64,000 nucleotides of DNA from Hwanghaeella grinnelliae (GTDB lineage: Bacteria; Pseudomonadota; Alphaproteobacteria; UBA8366; Aestuariispiraceae). The notes under the pieces were generated by a model that saw only the letters and a program-made list of their open reading frames with translations, had not been told where the DNA came from and did not search any database. The translations under genes and the position numbers were made by a program. Within the stretch, counting starts at the first letter, position 1. Every line of letters begins with the position of its first letter. Positions 1 to 8,905 of the stretch are shown piece after piece. The stretch covers positions 868,001 to 932,000 of the forward strand of contig NZ_SADE01000001.1 of assembly GCF_004005845.1 (NCBI RefSeq), written 5' to 3'.

Positions 1-1143
1 CGCCTTTGATTTGGTGTCGAGAACCCGGTCAAGGACCCAGTTGTCGAGTGCGTGAACAATTGGTTCTTGTATGCAGAACCGGCCTGGACCATTGAGGCTG
101 GAGCGAAGGCCTGCCTGTTGCTCTTCGGAAATATCGTTGTCTTCTTTCAACGATTTTACCCAACGCTTGTTGTAGCGCGGCAGTATCTCGTTGAAGTCGT
201 TGCGGGCGGCGGTTTCCTTGGGAAAACATACCCCATGGACAATCTCGCTACGGCCTGCGGTTTCGGGCAATGCCTGAAGCCACCACATGCAATCCTGGGT
301 GCAAGCGAAGAAGGTGTTCGGATAAAGTACCGTGAAATACGTTCCTTCCGCCGGGCGCCCTTCCAGCGTGGAAATGAAAGGGAAGGGCGTTGTATCGCCG
401 GGTAGGATGGCGATCGTATCCGCACAGGGCATGAAGATGGCGTCCCAATCGCCTATCGCGTCTTCGCGGAACGTTTTCTGGGTGCCTATGGATTTTCGGT
501 GGACTGTCGCCGTGTGGTAATCCTCCATCGCATTTTCGATGTAGATCTTCCAGTTACAGGCTAGGTCGTAGGTGGTGCGTTGGACGCAGACGAGGTCCTC
601 GTAGGAATAGGATGAAAAGACCGTCGGCAGGTTGCCCAACTGATCCTTCAATGGCGGCGGGTCGGTCGAAAAGTGTACGAAGAGGAAACCGGCCCAGGTA
701 TCGACGGAGAGAGGAACCAAAGGATAGTCGGCGAGGTCGAAGCCGATCGTGTCTTCCATTCCCGGCGCGCCGCGCAGGGTGCCATCCAGATCATATGTCC
801 AACCGTGATAGGGGCAGGTTATCGCGCGTTTCTTGCCTGTGCCGCAGACCAGCCGCGCGCCTCTGTGGCGGCAACTGTTTGCGAAGGCCCGCAGTCCGCC
901 CTCCTTGTCTCGAACAACGAAGATCGGTTCGCCGCAGATATTGATGCTGAGGTAGCTGCCAGGATCCGGAACCTCATCGGCTCGACCGGCGAAATTCCAC
1001 ATGCGTTGGAAGATTGTCGAAACTTCACCCTGAAGAAATTCTTCGGAAGTGTAGCACCAAGGTGGCAGGGTTTCCGCTTCCAGAAGCGGCTGGCGGACCC
1101 GTTCGTATAGTTTCGGGTCGAACAGATTGTTTTGTTCAGACAT
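1..1143 (-). CDS. Rieske aromatic-ring-hydroxylating oxygenase, alpha subunit (3' end outside window)
   Basis: This is the catalytic alpha subunit of a Rieske non-heme iron oxygenase, of the kind that inserts oxygen into aromatic rings or demethylates quaternary amines. The Rieske [2Fe-2S] ligands are visible as C91-x-H93 and C110-xx-H113 with 16 residues between the pairs. The mononuclear iron site follows near residues 199-216 (NWK, ENAMEDYH, then H). The ATG at 1143 has a strong GAGGGG ribosome site. The frame is open for 381 codons to the window edge, so only the last part of a roughly 400-residue protein should be missing. No reductase or ferredoxin partner is next to it. It is divergent from an ABC importer, which suggests, but does not prove, a linked substrate. 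Confidence 0.9.
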   Translation of the reverse strand, partial: MSEQNNLFDPKLYERVRQPLLEAETLPPWCYTSEEFLQGEVSTIFQRMWNFAGRADEVPDPGSYLSINICGEPIFVVRDKEGGLRAFANSCRHRGARLVCGTGKKRAITCPYHGWTYDLDGTLRGAPGMEDTIGFDLADYPLVPLSVDTWAGFLFVHFSTDPPPLKDQLGNLPTVFSSYSYEDLVCVQRTTYDLACNWKIYIENAMEDYHTATVHRKSIGTQKTFREDAIGDWDAIFMPCADTIAILPGDTTPFPFISTLEGRPAEGTYFTVLYPNTFFACTQDCMWWLQALPETAGRSEIVHGVCFPKETAARNDFNEILPRYNKRWVKSLKEDNDISEEQQAGLRSSLNGPGRFCIQEPIVHALDNWVLDRVLDTKSKA

Positions 1144-1178
1144 GCGGGTCCCCCTCGGATAGCCTCACTGTCCATACC

Positions 1179-1207
1179 GCACTGCACGATTTTTTGCGGC
1201 ACTGCAC
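1179..1207. promoter_or_regulatory. Direct repeat GCACTGCAC x2, candidate operator of the Rieske oxygenase gene
   Basis: GCACTGCAC occurs at 1179-1187 and again at 1199-1207. The copies start 20 bp apart, about two helical turns, and lie 36-64 bp upstream of the oxygenase start codon. The reverse complement, GTGCAGTGC, is the first nine bases of the 11-bp dyad in the phasin promoter at 21130-21140. Regulator binding is inferred from spacing and location only. Confidence 0.45.
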
Positions 1208-1242
1208 AAAACCGTATCGGAACTATTAAATCGTGACAACAT

Positions 1243-1260
1243 TAATTAATCGATCAATTA
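1243..1260. promoter_or_regulatory. Quasi-palindrome, candidate operator in divergent region
   Basis: TAATTAATCGATCAATTA is an 18-bp inverted repeat centred on ATCGAT with a single mismatched pair. It sits in the 468-bp region between the divergent oxygenase and binding-protein genes, which is where a shared repressor site would be expected. No regulator gene is adjacent, so the binding protein is unknown. Confidence 0.4.
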
Positions 1261-1466
1261 GTTTGTGAGTATGGATAAAGCAGGTGTTCTGGGGCGGGGG
1301 CGGCTGTTTCAAGAAGTTGTTTTGCACAGCGAAAGGATGCGTTCGCGGGCCGCGCATGTGTCATTCATCTCGACTGGATTGTCACATTTTATTTGTGGCG
1401 TTAAGGCCCACTTCGCCGAAGGTTCCCGTCGCGCAAGGATTAGAAAAAGGTTTGCAACCGAAGTGT

Positions 1467-1517
1467 CGTTTCGTACCCTCATTCGAAACGGAAGGTGCGG
1501 GTCCAACCGCCCGTGCC
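1467..1517 (+). promoter_or_regulatory. Two consecutive hairpins in the probable leader of the ABC importer operon
   Basis: The first hairpin is CGTTTCG (1467-1473) with CGAAACG (1484-1490). The second is GGTGCGGG (1494-1501) with CCCGTGCC (1510-1517), including two G-T pairs. They end about 95 bases before the binding-protein ATG. No T-tract follows, so they are not ordinary terminators. They could be a structured leader or simply flank the promoter. No known riboswitch core was recognised. Confidence 0.35.
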
Positions 1518-1611
1518 GTAAACCGAGGTGACCTGGAGTAACCGGGCGTCCATAAAAAAACGAATGTGAAACTGGCCGGGTGGCGGCCAAGTGATCAGGG
1601 AAGAGAAACAC

Positions 1612-2859
1612 ATGCTGAAAACGATTGTAGGGGCGGGAACCGCCCTGGCGTTGATGTTGGGTGTCGGCGTCATGAGTGCTGACAAAGCCCAGGCCAAGGT
1701 GGAAGGCGACACGATTGTGTTGGGATCCGCCATCTCCTTCACAGGGAAATATTCCACGAACGGTATCCACGCCAAGAACGGTTATGACTTGGCGGTCAAG
1801 AAGATCAACGAAGCCGGCGGCGTTAATATCGGGGATAAGAACTACAAGCTGGAAGTTCGGTATTACGACGATGAGTCGACCCCGGCGCGTACCGCACAGC
1901 TGCTTGAACGTTTGATCCAGCAGGACGGTATTCAATACATCCTCGGCCCATACAGCTCGGCGACCACTAAGGCTGCCGCGCCGGTGACCGAAAAGTATCA
2001 GGTGCCGATGGTCGAGGCCGAGGGCGCATCGCGCTCGCTCTTCTCGCAAGGGTACAAGTATCTCTTTGCGGTTCTGTCGACGTCGGAGCTCTATCTGGCA
2101 AGTGCCATCGATCTGGCGGCGGAAGTCGCCGAGAAGAACGGCAAGAAGCCGTCTGACGTCAAAATTGCCATGGCCTTTGAAAACGATCCGTTCTCGCTCG
2201 ACGTCCGGGCCGGTGTCGTTGCCGATGCCGAGAAGTACGGCATGAAGATCGTCATCGACGACAAGCTGCCGCGCGATTTGAGCGATATGTCGGCGACCCT
2301 GACCAAGGCTAAAGCGTTGAAGCCCGATCTGCTGATCGTGTCCGGTCACTCGAAAGGGGCTGCTACGGCGGCGCGTCAGATCGGCGAAATGAACATCGAA
2401 ATCCCGATGATCGCCATGACGCATTGCGAAGCGGCTAAGGTGCACGACAAGTTCCCGGCGGCATCCGAAGGGTTCCTGTGCTCCACGCAATGGGCCGAAA
2501 CGCTGAGCTATAAGGACGGGTTGTTCGGTACGGCCGGGGAATTCGACAAGCTCTTCAAGGATACCTACGAAGGCTATACGACCGTTCCGTATCAGTCCGC
2601 TCAGGCAGCGGCAGCGGTCCAGGTTTGGGCCGACGCATTCGAGCGGGCCGGTTCCACCGATCCGCAGAAAGTGCGTGATGCGTTGTCCGCAACGGATATG
2701 CAGACCTTCTATGGCCCGATCAAGTTCTCCGAAGCAGGGAACAACATCGCCAAGCCGATGGTTCTGCGCCAGATCCAGAACGGCGCTTACAACGTGGTTG
2801 CTCCGTCCAAATGGGCGTCGCATCCGCTGGTGTGGCCGCGCGCGGTTCCGTCGAACTAA
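1612..2859 (+). CDS. Periplasmic substrate-binding protein of a branched-chain amino acid/amide-type ABC importer
   Basis: This is the type I periplasmic ligand-binding protein (LivJ/LivK/AmiC-like) that delivers substrate to the permease genes downstream. It has 415 residues. A signal peptide spans about residues 1-28, with an AQA cleavage motif before KVEG. The mature start (IVLGSAISFTGKYSTNG) and the segment YYDDESTPARTAQLLERL are typical of the family. The chosen ATG follows GGGAAGAG at the right spacing; an in-frame GTG at 1591 is less likely. It is the first gene of the liv-type set. The ligand cannot be read from sequence; the neighbouring oxygenase and dehydrogenase make an aromatic or amide compound as plausible as an amino acid. 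Confidence 0.92.
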   Translation: MLKTIVGAGTALALMLGVGVMSADKAQAKVEGDTIVLGSAISFTGKYSTNGIHAKNGYDLAVKKINEAGGVNIGDKNYKLEVRYYDDESTPARTAQLLERLIQQDGIQYILGPYSSATTKAAAPVTEKYQVPMVEAEGASRSLFSQGYKYLFAVLSTSELYLASAIDLAAEVAEKNGKKPSDVKIAMAFENDPFSLDVRAGVVADAEKYGMKIVIDDKLPRDLSDMSATLTKAKALKPDLLIVSGHSKGAATAARQIGEMNIEIPMIAMTHCEAAKVHDKFPAASEGFLCSTQWAETLSYKDGLFGTAGEFDKLFKDTYEGYTTVPYQSAQAAAAVQVWADAFERAGSTDPQKVRDALSATDMQTFYGPIKFSEAGNNIAKPMVLRQIQNGAYNVVAPSKWASHPLVWPRAVPSN

Positions 2860-2882
2860 GGATTAAAGCCTGTTTGCGACCT

Positions 2883-2917
2883 CATCCGGGGATTTCCCGG
2901 ATGGGGCCGCGCATTTT
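2883..2917 (+). terminator. Intercistronic hairpin after the binding-protein gene
   Basis: CATCCGGG (2883-2890) pairs with CCCGGATG (2896-2903) around a 5-base loop. A short T run appears only at 2913-2917, so this is probably a partial terminator or an mRNA-stabilising hairpin. Such elements commonly let a binding protein be expressed above its permease genes. Confidence 0.5.
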
Positions 2918-2979
2918 TCCCAATGCCGAACGCGCCACCGGGTGCGGCGGCTGGGGCTTACCCTTCCGCGGAGACTGCG

Positions 2980-3885
2980 ATGTGGGACAATCTTAGTATC
3001 CTGACAACTCATGCGCCGGTTTTTAACATTCAGTTGTTGCTGGACGGCATTCTGATCGGCGCGGTGTTCGCGCTGGCCGCCTATGGCCTGGCCCTGGTCT
3101 GGGGCGTGATGAACGTCAAGAATTTGTGCCAAGGCGAATTTGTGATCATGGGCGGCTATTTCGCCTGGTTGATGGGCAAGGCCGGCCTGCACCCGATCTT
3201 GGCCTTACCATTCGCGATCGTGATCATGTTCGGGTTCGGCTGGGTTGTTTACCTGACGATTATCAAACGTGTCCTGACGAAGGATATGTTTACCTCTCTG
3301 TTGACGACATTCGGCCTCGCCATCGTCATTCAACAAGCGTTGAATCTTGCTTTCGGGCCCGAGGTTCAGGCCGTCCAATCCGATTTCCACACGCTGTCGC
3401 TGTTCGACGGTTTCGTCACTGTCGCGAATATTAAATTTGTGTCCTTCGTGCTGTGCGGCCTGCTGGCGGGCGCTGTTGTTATGTTCATGAAGCACAGTCG
3501 TATGGGCCAGGCGATCCGGGCAACCGCGCAGGATGCTCGGGCGGCTCGTGTCATGGGGATCGATACAGAGAATGTCTATGCCTTCACCTATTCGCTGAAC
3601 GCGGCGATTTGCGGTGCGGCAGGCGTGCTGATTTCGATGATCTGGGTCATTCAGCCGTTCTACGGCATCACGCATTCGATCCGCTCCTTCGTCATCGTCA
3701 CGGCGGCGGGGATCGGTAATCTGCCGGGCGTGATCATGGCGGCGCTGGGCATGGGCGTTGCTGAACAATATGTCGGCTTCGTCATGGGGGCCGAATTCCA
3801 ACAGGCGTCGGTCGTCGTGATCCTGCTGCTGGTCCTGATCTGGCGCCAGATGCAGATGAGCAAACTGCGTCAGGTGGTTCAGTAA
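2980..3885 (+). CDS. livH: Branched-chain amino acid/amide-type ABC permease, LivH family
   Basis: This is one of the two inner-membrane permease subunits of the importer, 301 residues with about eight hydrophobic segments. The N-terminal run LLLDGILIGAVFALAAYGLALVWG and the later DARAARVMGIDTE loop are characteristic of LivH; the latter is the cytoplasmic EAA-like loop that contacts the ATPase. The ATG at 2980 has a GGAG site seven bases upstream. A longer frame from 2923 lacks such a site. It forms a heterodimer with the LivM-type protein encoded next. Family certainty is high; the substrate is unknown. Confidence 0.92.
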   Translation: MWDNLSILTTHAPVFNIQLLLDGILIGAVFALAAYGLALVWGVMNVKNLCQGEFVIMGGYFAWLMGKAGLHPILALPFAIVIMFGFGWVVYLTIIKRVLTKDMFTSLLTTFGLAIVIQQALNLAFGPEVQAVQSDFHTLSLFDGFVTVANIKFVSFVLCGLLAGAVVMFMKHSRMGQAIRATAQDARAARVMGIDTENVYAFTYSLNAAICGAAGVLISMIWVIQPFYGITHSIRSFVIVTAAGIGNLPGVIMAALGMGVAEQYVGFVMGAEFQQASVVVILLLVLIWRQMQMSKLRQVVQ

Positions 3886-4102
3886 CGAAGGCGTCGGCAG
3901 GGCAACGGTTTCCGGACCAAGCTTCTGCCGTGAAGTAACTGTTGATGCGTGTTCAGGGTAGCCGGCGACAAGACCGGCGCAACATACCGACACGATGAAC
4001 TGGGTGAATTGTGGGGATCTAGGCACAGGGTCGCAAATGTCTTGGCGCGCACGGCGCGAAGGCATTTCCGGCAAGCCGGGTCCCCGACATATGGGGAGCG
4101 TA

Positions 4103-5188
4103 ATGAACGCTGAACGTCGGAATTTGATTTCCCAAGGCCTGTTGCTGGCCTTCGGACTCATCGGGCCCTTCTTGTTCCCGCATTATATTCAACAGATCAC
4201 TCTGTTGTGGATCATGGTGTTGTTTGCCCTGACTTGGGACGCCATGGGCGGGCAGATGGGGTATAACAGCCTGGGGAATATCTTCTTCTTCGGTGCGGGA
4301 ATGTATATCTGCGCCGTCACCCAAATCATGGTCGCGGGATACGATGTGGGCGAATACACATCCGCCTTCGGCGCCATCCATGTGGATATTTCCGACGGTC
4401 AGTATTTCGCCGGTCTTTTCCTAGGGTTGGCGGTCGCGGCGGTCGGCTGCGTTTTCCTGGCCATCATTTTGGGGCGGATCTTCTTCGGATTGCGCGGGCC
4501 GTACTTCGCGATCGGGACACTGGGGATCGCACTGGCGGCCGGCGAATTGATCGGCGCCTGGGACTGGGTCGGCGGCGGTAGCGGCATCTCGCTCCCGCTC
4601 TACCCGGCAGAAGCGGACTTTTTCCCCGGTTCGGGTGATGACGAGTCGATGTTCTTTTACACGCTCGCGCTGATCGCGGCGGTTGCGACTTTTCTCTTCT
4701 ATCAATGGCTATACAGCACCCGCTTCGGGCTTGCGGTGAACGCCATCCGTGATGATGAGGAAAAGGCAGAGGGCATGGGAATCCACACCCTGCGCTATAA
4801 GACAGTTGCCTGGGCCAGTTCCGCCTTCTTCATGGCGATTGCCGGTGGCATTCACGGTAACATCATTCACTTCATCGAGCCGCTGGAAGTTGCCTTCCCG
4901 ACGGTGACATTCGGCATCTTCATGGTGGCGATGGCATTGCTGGGTGGGAAAGGAACCCTTTGGGGACCGGTTATCGGCGCCATCCTGTTCCATGTCATCA
5001 AGGAGGTCACCTGGACACACCTGCTGGGCTGGCAGTGGATCGCGCTCGGCATGATCATCATCGTGAATGTCGTGTTCTTCCAGCAAGGTATTCTGGGCTG
5101 GATGAAGGAAAGATGGCCGGAAGCCTTTGGCGTCACGGTAGAGGGCGCTCCCGCCCAAGGCTCCGAAACCGGCGGAGGGTCGAACTGA
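4103..5188 (+). CDS. livM: Branched-chain amino acid/amide-type ABC permease, LivM family
   Basis: Second permease subunit, 361 residues, highly hydrophobic. LivM features include the YNSLGNIFFFGAGMYI region, GLRGPYFAIGTLGIALAAGELI, and the EAA-like loop AIRDDEEKAEGMGIHTLRYK. The ATG at 4103 follows GGGGAG; the frame runs open upstream to 3995 but without family similarity. The gap from livH is 217 bases, longer than the other spacings in the set, and holds no gene. The stop codon overlaps the start of the following ATPase gene (TGATG), so the two are translationally coupled. Confidence 0.92.
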   Translation: MNAERRNLISQGLLLAFGLIGPFLFPHYIQQITLLWIMVLFALTWDAMGGQMGYNSLGNIFFFGAGMYICAVTQIMVAGYDVGEYTSAFGAIHVDISDGQYFAGLFLGLAVAAVGCVFLAIILGRIFFGLRGPYFAIGTLGIALAAGELIGAWDWVGGGSGISLPLYPAEADFFPGSGDDESMFFYTLALIAAVATFLFYQWLYSTRFGLAVNAIRDDEEKAEGMGIHTLRYKTVAWASSAFFMAIAGGIHGNIIHFIEPLEVAFPTVTFGIFMVAMALLGGKGTLWGPVIGAILFHVIKEVTWTHLLGWQWIALGMIIIVNVVFFQQGILGWMKERWPEAFGVTVEGAPAQGSETGGGSN

Positions 5189-5937
5189 TGAGCGGCAAGA
5201 AGCTTATTGAGGTCAATGGCGTCTCCAAATCCTATGGCGGCGTGGTTGCCAACAGCAATATCTCGCTGGACGTGGAAGACGGAAAGATTACAGGTCTGAT
5301 CGGCCCAAACGGGTCCGGCAAGACGACGCTGTTCAACTCCATCGTCGGGTATCACCCGATTGATGAAGGGTCGATCAAGTTCGAAGGCGAGGAAATCTCG
5401 AAACTGCGTGTTCAGCAAATCGCGCGGCGGGGCTTGCTCAGAACATTCCAGCAGACTCGCATCTACGGAAAGATGAACTGCGTCGACAACATGTTGATCT
5501 CCATTCCGCATCGGAAACATGGCTTTTTCGACATGTTCGGCACCAATGGTAAGGCGGACCGCGATAAGGCGGAACACCTTCTGGAATTCGTCGGCCTGTA
5601 CAGCAAGCGGTACCTGCCCAGTGGGGATCTGTCCTTCGGGCAGCAGAAGCTTCTGGAATTCGCCATGGCGCTGATGAACGAACCGAAGGTGCTGTTGCTC
5701 GACGAGCCGACGGCCGGGATCAATCCAACGCTGATCAATGGTCTTATCGACCGATTGAAACGCGCCAATACCGATTTCGGCATCACGCTTCTGGTGATCG
5801 AACACAACATGCGGGTCATCATGAATATGGCAGACAAGGTCTACTGTCTGGCGCACGGGGAAATGCTGTCATCCGGCAGTCCGGACGTTGTGCAGAACGA
5901 CCAACGTGTGATCGACGCCTATCTTGGCGCGCATTGA
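5188..5937 (+). CDS. livG: ABC importer ATPase, LivG family
   Basis: This is a cytoplasmic ATP-hydrolysing subunit of the importer, 249 residues. Walker A is GPNGSGKT at residues 39-46, the signature is LSFGQQ, Walker B is VLLLDEP, and the switch histidine lies in VIEHNMR. The LivG-specific insertion between Walker A and the signature is present. The signature carries Phe in place of the first Gly of LSGGQ, a change also common in this family. The ATG overlaps the livM stop. The gene ends 16 bases before the second ATPase gene. Confidence 0.92.
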   Translation: MSGKKLIEVNGVSKSYGGVVANSNISLDVEDGKITGLIGPNGSGKTTLFNSIVGYHPIDEGSIKFEGEEISKLRVQQIARRGLLRTFQQTRIYGKMNCVDNMLISIPHRKHGFFDMFGTNGKADRDKAEHLLEFVGLYSKRYLPSGDLSFGQQKLLEFAMALMNEPKVLLLDEPTAGINPTLINGLIDRLKRANTDFGITLLVIEHNMRVIMNMADKVYCLAHGEMLSSGSPDVVQNDQRVIDAYLGAH

Positions 5938-5953
5938 TCCGGGAGGCAGTAAA

Positions 5954-6823
5954 ATGACTGACGAAAAAAGCCGGTCCACCGGATATCACATGGGGGACGT
6001 CAAGACGGTCATCTCCGTCGACGACGTCAACGCCCAGGCCAAGCAGATGGCCGAACCGGTCGAACTTTCGAAGATCGCGGGGCTCGCCAACAACGATCCC
6101 TTCGTGAAGGTTGAGGATTTGAAAGCCGGATACGGCAAGATGCAGATCCTGCACGACGTGAACCTTCAGGTCGCCAAGGGACAGTCCCTTTGCCTGATCG
6201 GCCCGAACGGCGCCGGCAAATCGACCATTCTGCATTCGATTTTCGGGTTCACGAATATTTTCGGCGGCAAGATCATGATCGGTGATGGGCCGAATAAGAA
6301 GGATGTCACGGCCCTGTCGCCGAACCAGAAGCTGAAGGAAGCGGGGATCGCCTATATCCTGCAGGACAAATCCGTCTTCCCCGGCATGACGGTGGAAGAG
6401 AATCTGTGGATGGGCGGATACCTGATGGACAATCAGAACGACGCCAAGGAAGCTGCAGAAAAGGTTTTCCAGAAGTATGACCGGCTTGCGAAACGTCGTA
6501 AGCATCAGGCGAAGGTGTTGTCGGGTGGCGAGCGCCGGTTGCTCGAAATTTCCCGCGCTTTGGTGATGAATCCGGACGTGCTGCTGGTCGACGAACCGTC
6601 AATCGGGTTGGAACCGCGTTTCATCGACATGGTGTTCGATATTCTTGACGATCTGCAGAATACCGAGGGAAAGACCATCATCATGGTCGAACAGAACGCC
6701 AAAAAGGGCCTGGAATTCGCCGATATCGGCTATGTCCTGGTCTCCGGTGAACTGGCGATCGCCGGTAAGGGTGACGACCTTCTGGAAAACCCCGAAGTCG
6801 GACGCCTGTTCTTGGGGGGATAA
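5954..6823 (+). CDS. livF: ABC importer ATPase, LivF family, with extended N-terminus
   Basis: This is the second ATPase of the importer, 289 residues. Walker A is GPNGAGKS at 83-90, the signature is LSGGERR, Walker B is VLLVDEP, and the switch segment is MVEQNAK. LivF proteins usually have about 235 residues. Here the ABC fold begins near residue 50 and is preceded by a polar segment with no recognised domain. The ATG at 5954 has a clear GGGAGG site, so the extension is probably translated. Internal Met codons at residues 13 and 32 lack such a site. It is the last gene of the importer set. Confidence 0.9.
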   Translation: MTDEKSRSTGYHMGDVKTVISVDDVNAQAKQMAEPVELSKIAGLANNDPFVKVEDLKAGYGKMQILHDVNLQVAKGQSLCLIGPNGAGKSTILHSIFGFTNIFGGKIMIGDGPNKKDVTALSPNQKLKEAGIAYILQDKSVFPGMTVEENLWMGGYLMDNQNDAKEAAEKVFQKYDRLAKRRKHQAKVLSGGERRLLEISRALVMNPDVLLVDEPSIGLEPRFIDMVFDILDDLQNTEGKTIIMVEQNAKKGLEFADIGYVLVSGELAIAGKGDDLLENPEVGRLFLGG

Positions 6824-6925
6824 GGGGCAGTCAAATCTCACTCTCACCCTGCGGGTAGCGTTCCGCGCCGCACTTGGTATTCTAAGTACCGTACGGATCG
6901 TTCAATTGACCGAATAGGGGGTGCG

Positions 6926-7762
6926 ATGACCAAGACCGAAGCATCCAGCCATCCTGCTGTTGCGGCCGGCAAGACCGCTGTGGTGACAGGCGCGGCGAGT
7001 GGCATTGGGCTCGCCGCCTGCCGCACTTTCGCTGGCCTTGGCATGAATGTGGTTATGGCGGACCTCACCGCCGAGGACCTTGCCGATGCTTCCGAGACGG
7101 TGGCCGCGGAAGCCGCAGGGACCGTGCATCCGGTCGTTGCCGATGTCGCCGACTACAAGCAAATCGAAGCGATACGGGACTGGGCGTTGACGCGGTTCGG
7201 CGCCGTCGACCTGTTGATGAACAATGCGGTCACGCGGGTGGGCGGTGGCATTGATGGAACCGCCGAAGATTGGCATCGCGCCATGGCGGTTAACTTCTGG
7301 GGGGTCGAAGGCGGGGTCCGGGCTTTCCTTCCCACAATGCTTGAGCAGAACGCACCGGCGGCGATCGTCAATGTGGGTTCGAAGCAGGGCATTACGAATC
7401 CACCGGGGAACCTTGCCTATAATGTCACGAAATCTGCGGTAAAGACCTATACCGAAGGGTTGCAGCACGACCTGCGCAACCGGTCGGGATGCAAGGTGAG
7501 CGCACATCTTCTGATTCCGGGATGGACGACGACAGGGAAGCGGGAACACAAGCCGGGCGCGTGGATGCCGCAGCAGGTTATCGACTTCATGCTCGCCGGC
7601 TTGGCGTCGGGCGATTTCTATATTCTCTGTCCCGATGACGAGACGACGGCGGAAATGGACAATGCGCGGATTCTTTGGGCGGCGCGGGATATCACGGAAA
7701 ACCGCCCACCGCTTTCGCGTTGGGACCCGAATTGGAAAGCTAAGTTCGAAGGCGAACGATAA
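6926..7762 (+). CDS. Short-chain dehydrogenase/reductase
   Basis: NAD(P)-dependent oxidoreductase of the classical SDR family, 278 residues. The cofactor motif TGAASGIG is at residues 21-28, the NNA motif follows in MNNAV, and the catalytic pair is Y165/K169 (YNVTK). The acceptor-side Ser is in VNVGSKQG. The ATG follows a G-rich ribosome site. It lies 102 bases after the importer genes on the same strand and may act on the imported compound or on a product of the oxygenase. The C-terminal tail (WDPNWKAKFEGER) is longer than in FabG-like enzymes. The substrate is not identifiable. Confidence 0.88.
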   Translation: MTKTEASSHPAVAAGKTAVVTGAASGIGLAACRTFAGLGMNVVMADLTAEDLADASETVAAEAAGTVHPVVADVADYKQIEAIRDWALTRFGAVDLLMNNAVTRVGGGIDGTAEDWHRAMAVNFWGVEGGVRAFLPTMLEQNAPAAIVNVGSKQGITNPPGNLAYNVTKSAVKTYTEGLQHDLRNRSGCKVSAHLLIPGWTTTGKREHKPGAWMPQQVIDFMLAGLASGDFYILCPDDETTAEMDNARILWAARDITENRPPLSRWDPNWKAKFEGER

Positions 7763-7798
7763 CCCCACGGTGCGTGCACCGGCCCAGTGCGGAAAACA

Positions 7799-8905
7799 AT
7801 GATGAGATATTCCCTTGTTCTTGCCTTTCTGATTCTGCTGGTAGGATGCGACGATGCGGCTGAAACAGTCCCGCAGGTAATCCGACCAATAGCCTGGACC
7901 GCCGTGGAGTCTGTCGATTTAGCGCAGGTGCGCCGTCTTTCGGGAACCCTAAAAGCGGCAAGGACGGCTTCGCTAAGTTTTGAGGTCGGCGGGAAAACGG
8001 CAACGGTGGCCGCCAATCTGGGTGACGTTGTCGGAAAAGGCGCGTTGCTGGCAGAGATCGACGACGCTCCCTATCAACTGAACCTCAATGCGGCGCGGGG
8101 GGCGCTGCAGGAGGCGCGAGCCGCTCTGCATGAGGCGGAAAATAGTTATCGCCGGCAGAAGCAGCTTTTCGACAAAGGCTGGATAGCGCAAGCGGCGTTG
8201 GACAACGCAATCGCTACGCTGGACTCAGCCCGCAGCAACGTGAACATCGCCCAGGCGCAATTCGAGCTTGCGGAACGTGACCTGACCGATACGAGACTTC
8301 TAGCGCCCTATGATGGTCGTATCACCACCCGTTCGATCGAACCGTCCCAACAGGTTGCAGCCGGGCAGCCGGTGTTTGAAATCGAAGGGCAGGGCGGTTT
8401 GGAGGTTTCCGTCATGGTGCCGGAAACGATCATTCAGAACGTGCATGACGGCCAAACCTTCGAGGTCACTTTCGCCGGTCGCGATGCACTGACGGCCCAG
8501 GCCCGTGTGACTGAGATCGGGCCTCGTGCACAGGCCAGCAACGCCTTTCCGATTACATTGGCCCTGGCCGGAGACTATCCGTCTTTGCGCTCCGGCATGA
8601 GCGCGGAAGTCAATTTTACCTTCGAGGGTCGGGGACGAACAGGATATACCGGCAAGGCGATGAAGGTTCCGATTACTGCTCTGTTACCCGGCAACGACCA
8701 GGATGCACTGGTTTTCGTGTTTGACCCGGATTCGGGGACGGTAAGCCGCCGGTCGGTGCAGACCGAGAACATTATCGATAATGAGGTGTTGATTTCTTCC
8801 GGTCTGGAAGCTGGGGAAATCATCGCGACAGCCGGTGTCGCCTTTCTGCGCGAAGGACAGAAGGTTCGACTGTTCGATACCGGCGTGCGGCAGTTCAATC
8901 AATGA
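7799..8905 (+). CDS. RND efflux periplasmic adaptor (membrane fusion) lipoprotein
   Basis: This is the periplasmic adaptor linking the inner-membrane RND pump encoded next to an outer-membrane channel. A lipoprotein signal ends in the lipobox LLVGC. It is followed by a barrel-sandwich half (VGGKTATVAANLGDVVGKGALLAEID), a long alpha-hairpin rich in Ala/Gln/Glu, and the returning half (LLAPYDGRITTRSIEPSQQV). Starts at GTG 7787, ATG 7799 or ATG 7802 are possible; none has a strong ribosome site. Its stop overlaps the pump start as ATGA. The outer-membrane factor gene is not in the window. Confidence 0.88.
   Translation: MMRYSLVLAFLILLVGCDDAAETVPQVIRPIAWTAVESVDLAQVRRLSGTLKAARTASLSFEVGGKTATVAANLGDVVGKGALLAEIDDAPYQLNLNAARGALQEARAALHEAENSYRRQKQLFDKGWIAQAALDNAIATLDSARSNVNIAQAQFELAERDLTDTRLLAPYDGRITTRSIEPSQQVAAGQPVFEIEGQGGLEVSVMVPETIIQNVHDGQTFEVTFAGRDALTAQARVTEIGPRAQASNAFPITLALAGDYPSLRSGMSAEVNFTFEGRGRTGYTGKAMKVPITALLPGNDQDALVFVFDPDSGTVSRRSVQTENIIDNEVLISSGLEAGEIIATAGVAFLREGQKVRLFDTGVRQFNQ

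Noticed and set aside
1309-2823. Long minus-strand open frame (504 codons) opposite the binding-protein gene
   Set aside because: It is antisense to a clear family member. Its product is Arg/His-rich with no recognisable domain, a typical shadow of a high-GC gene.
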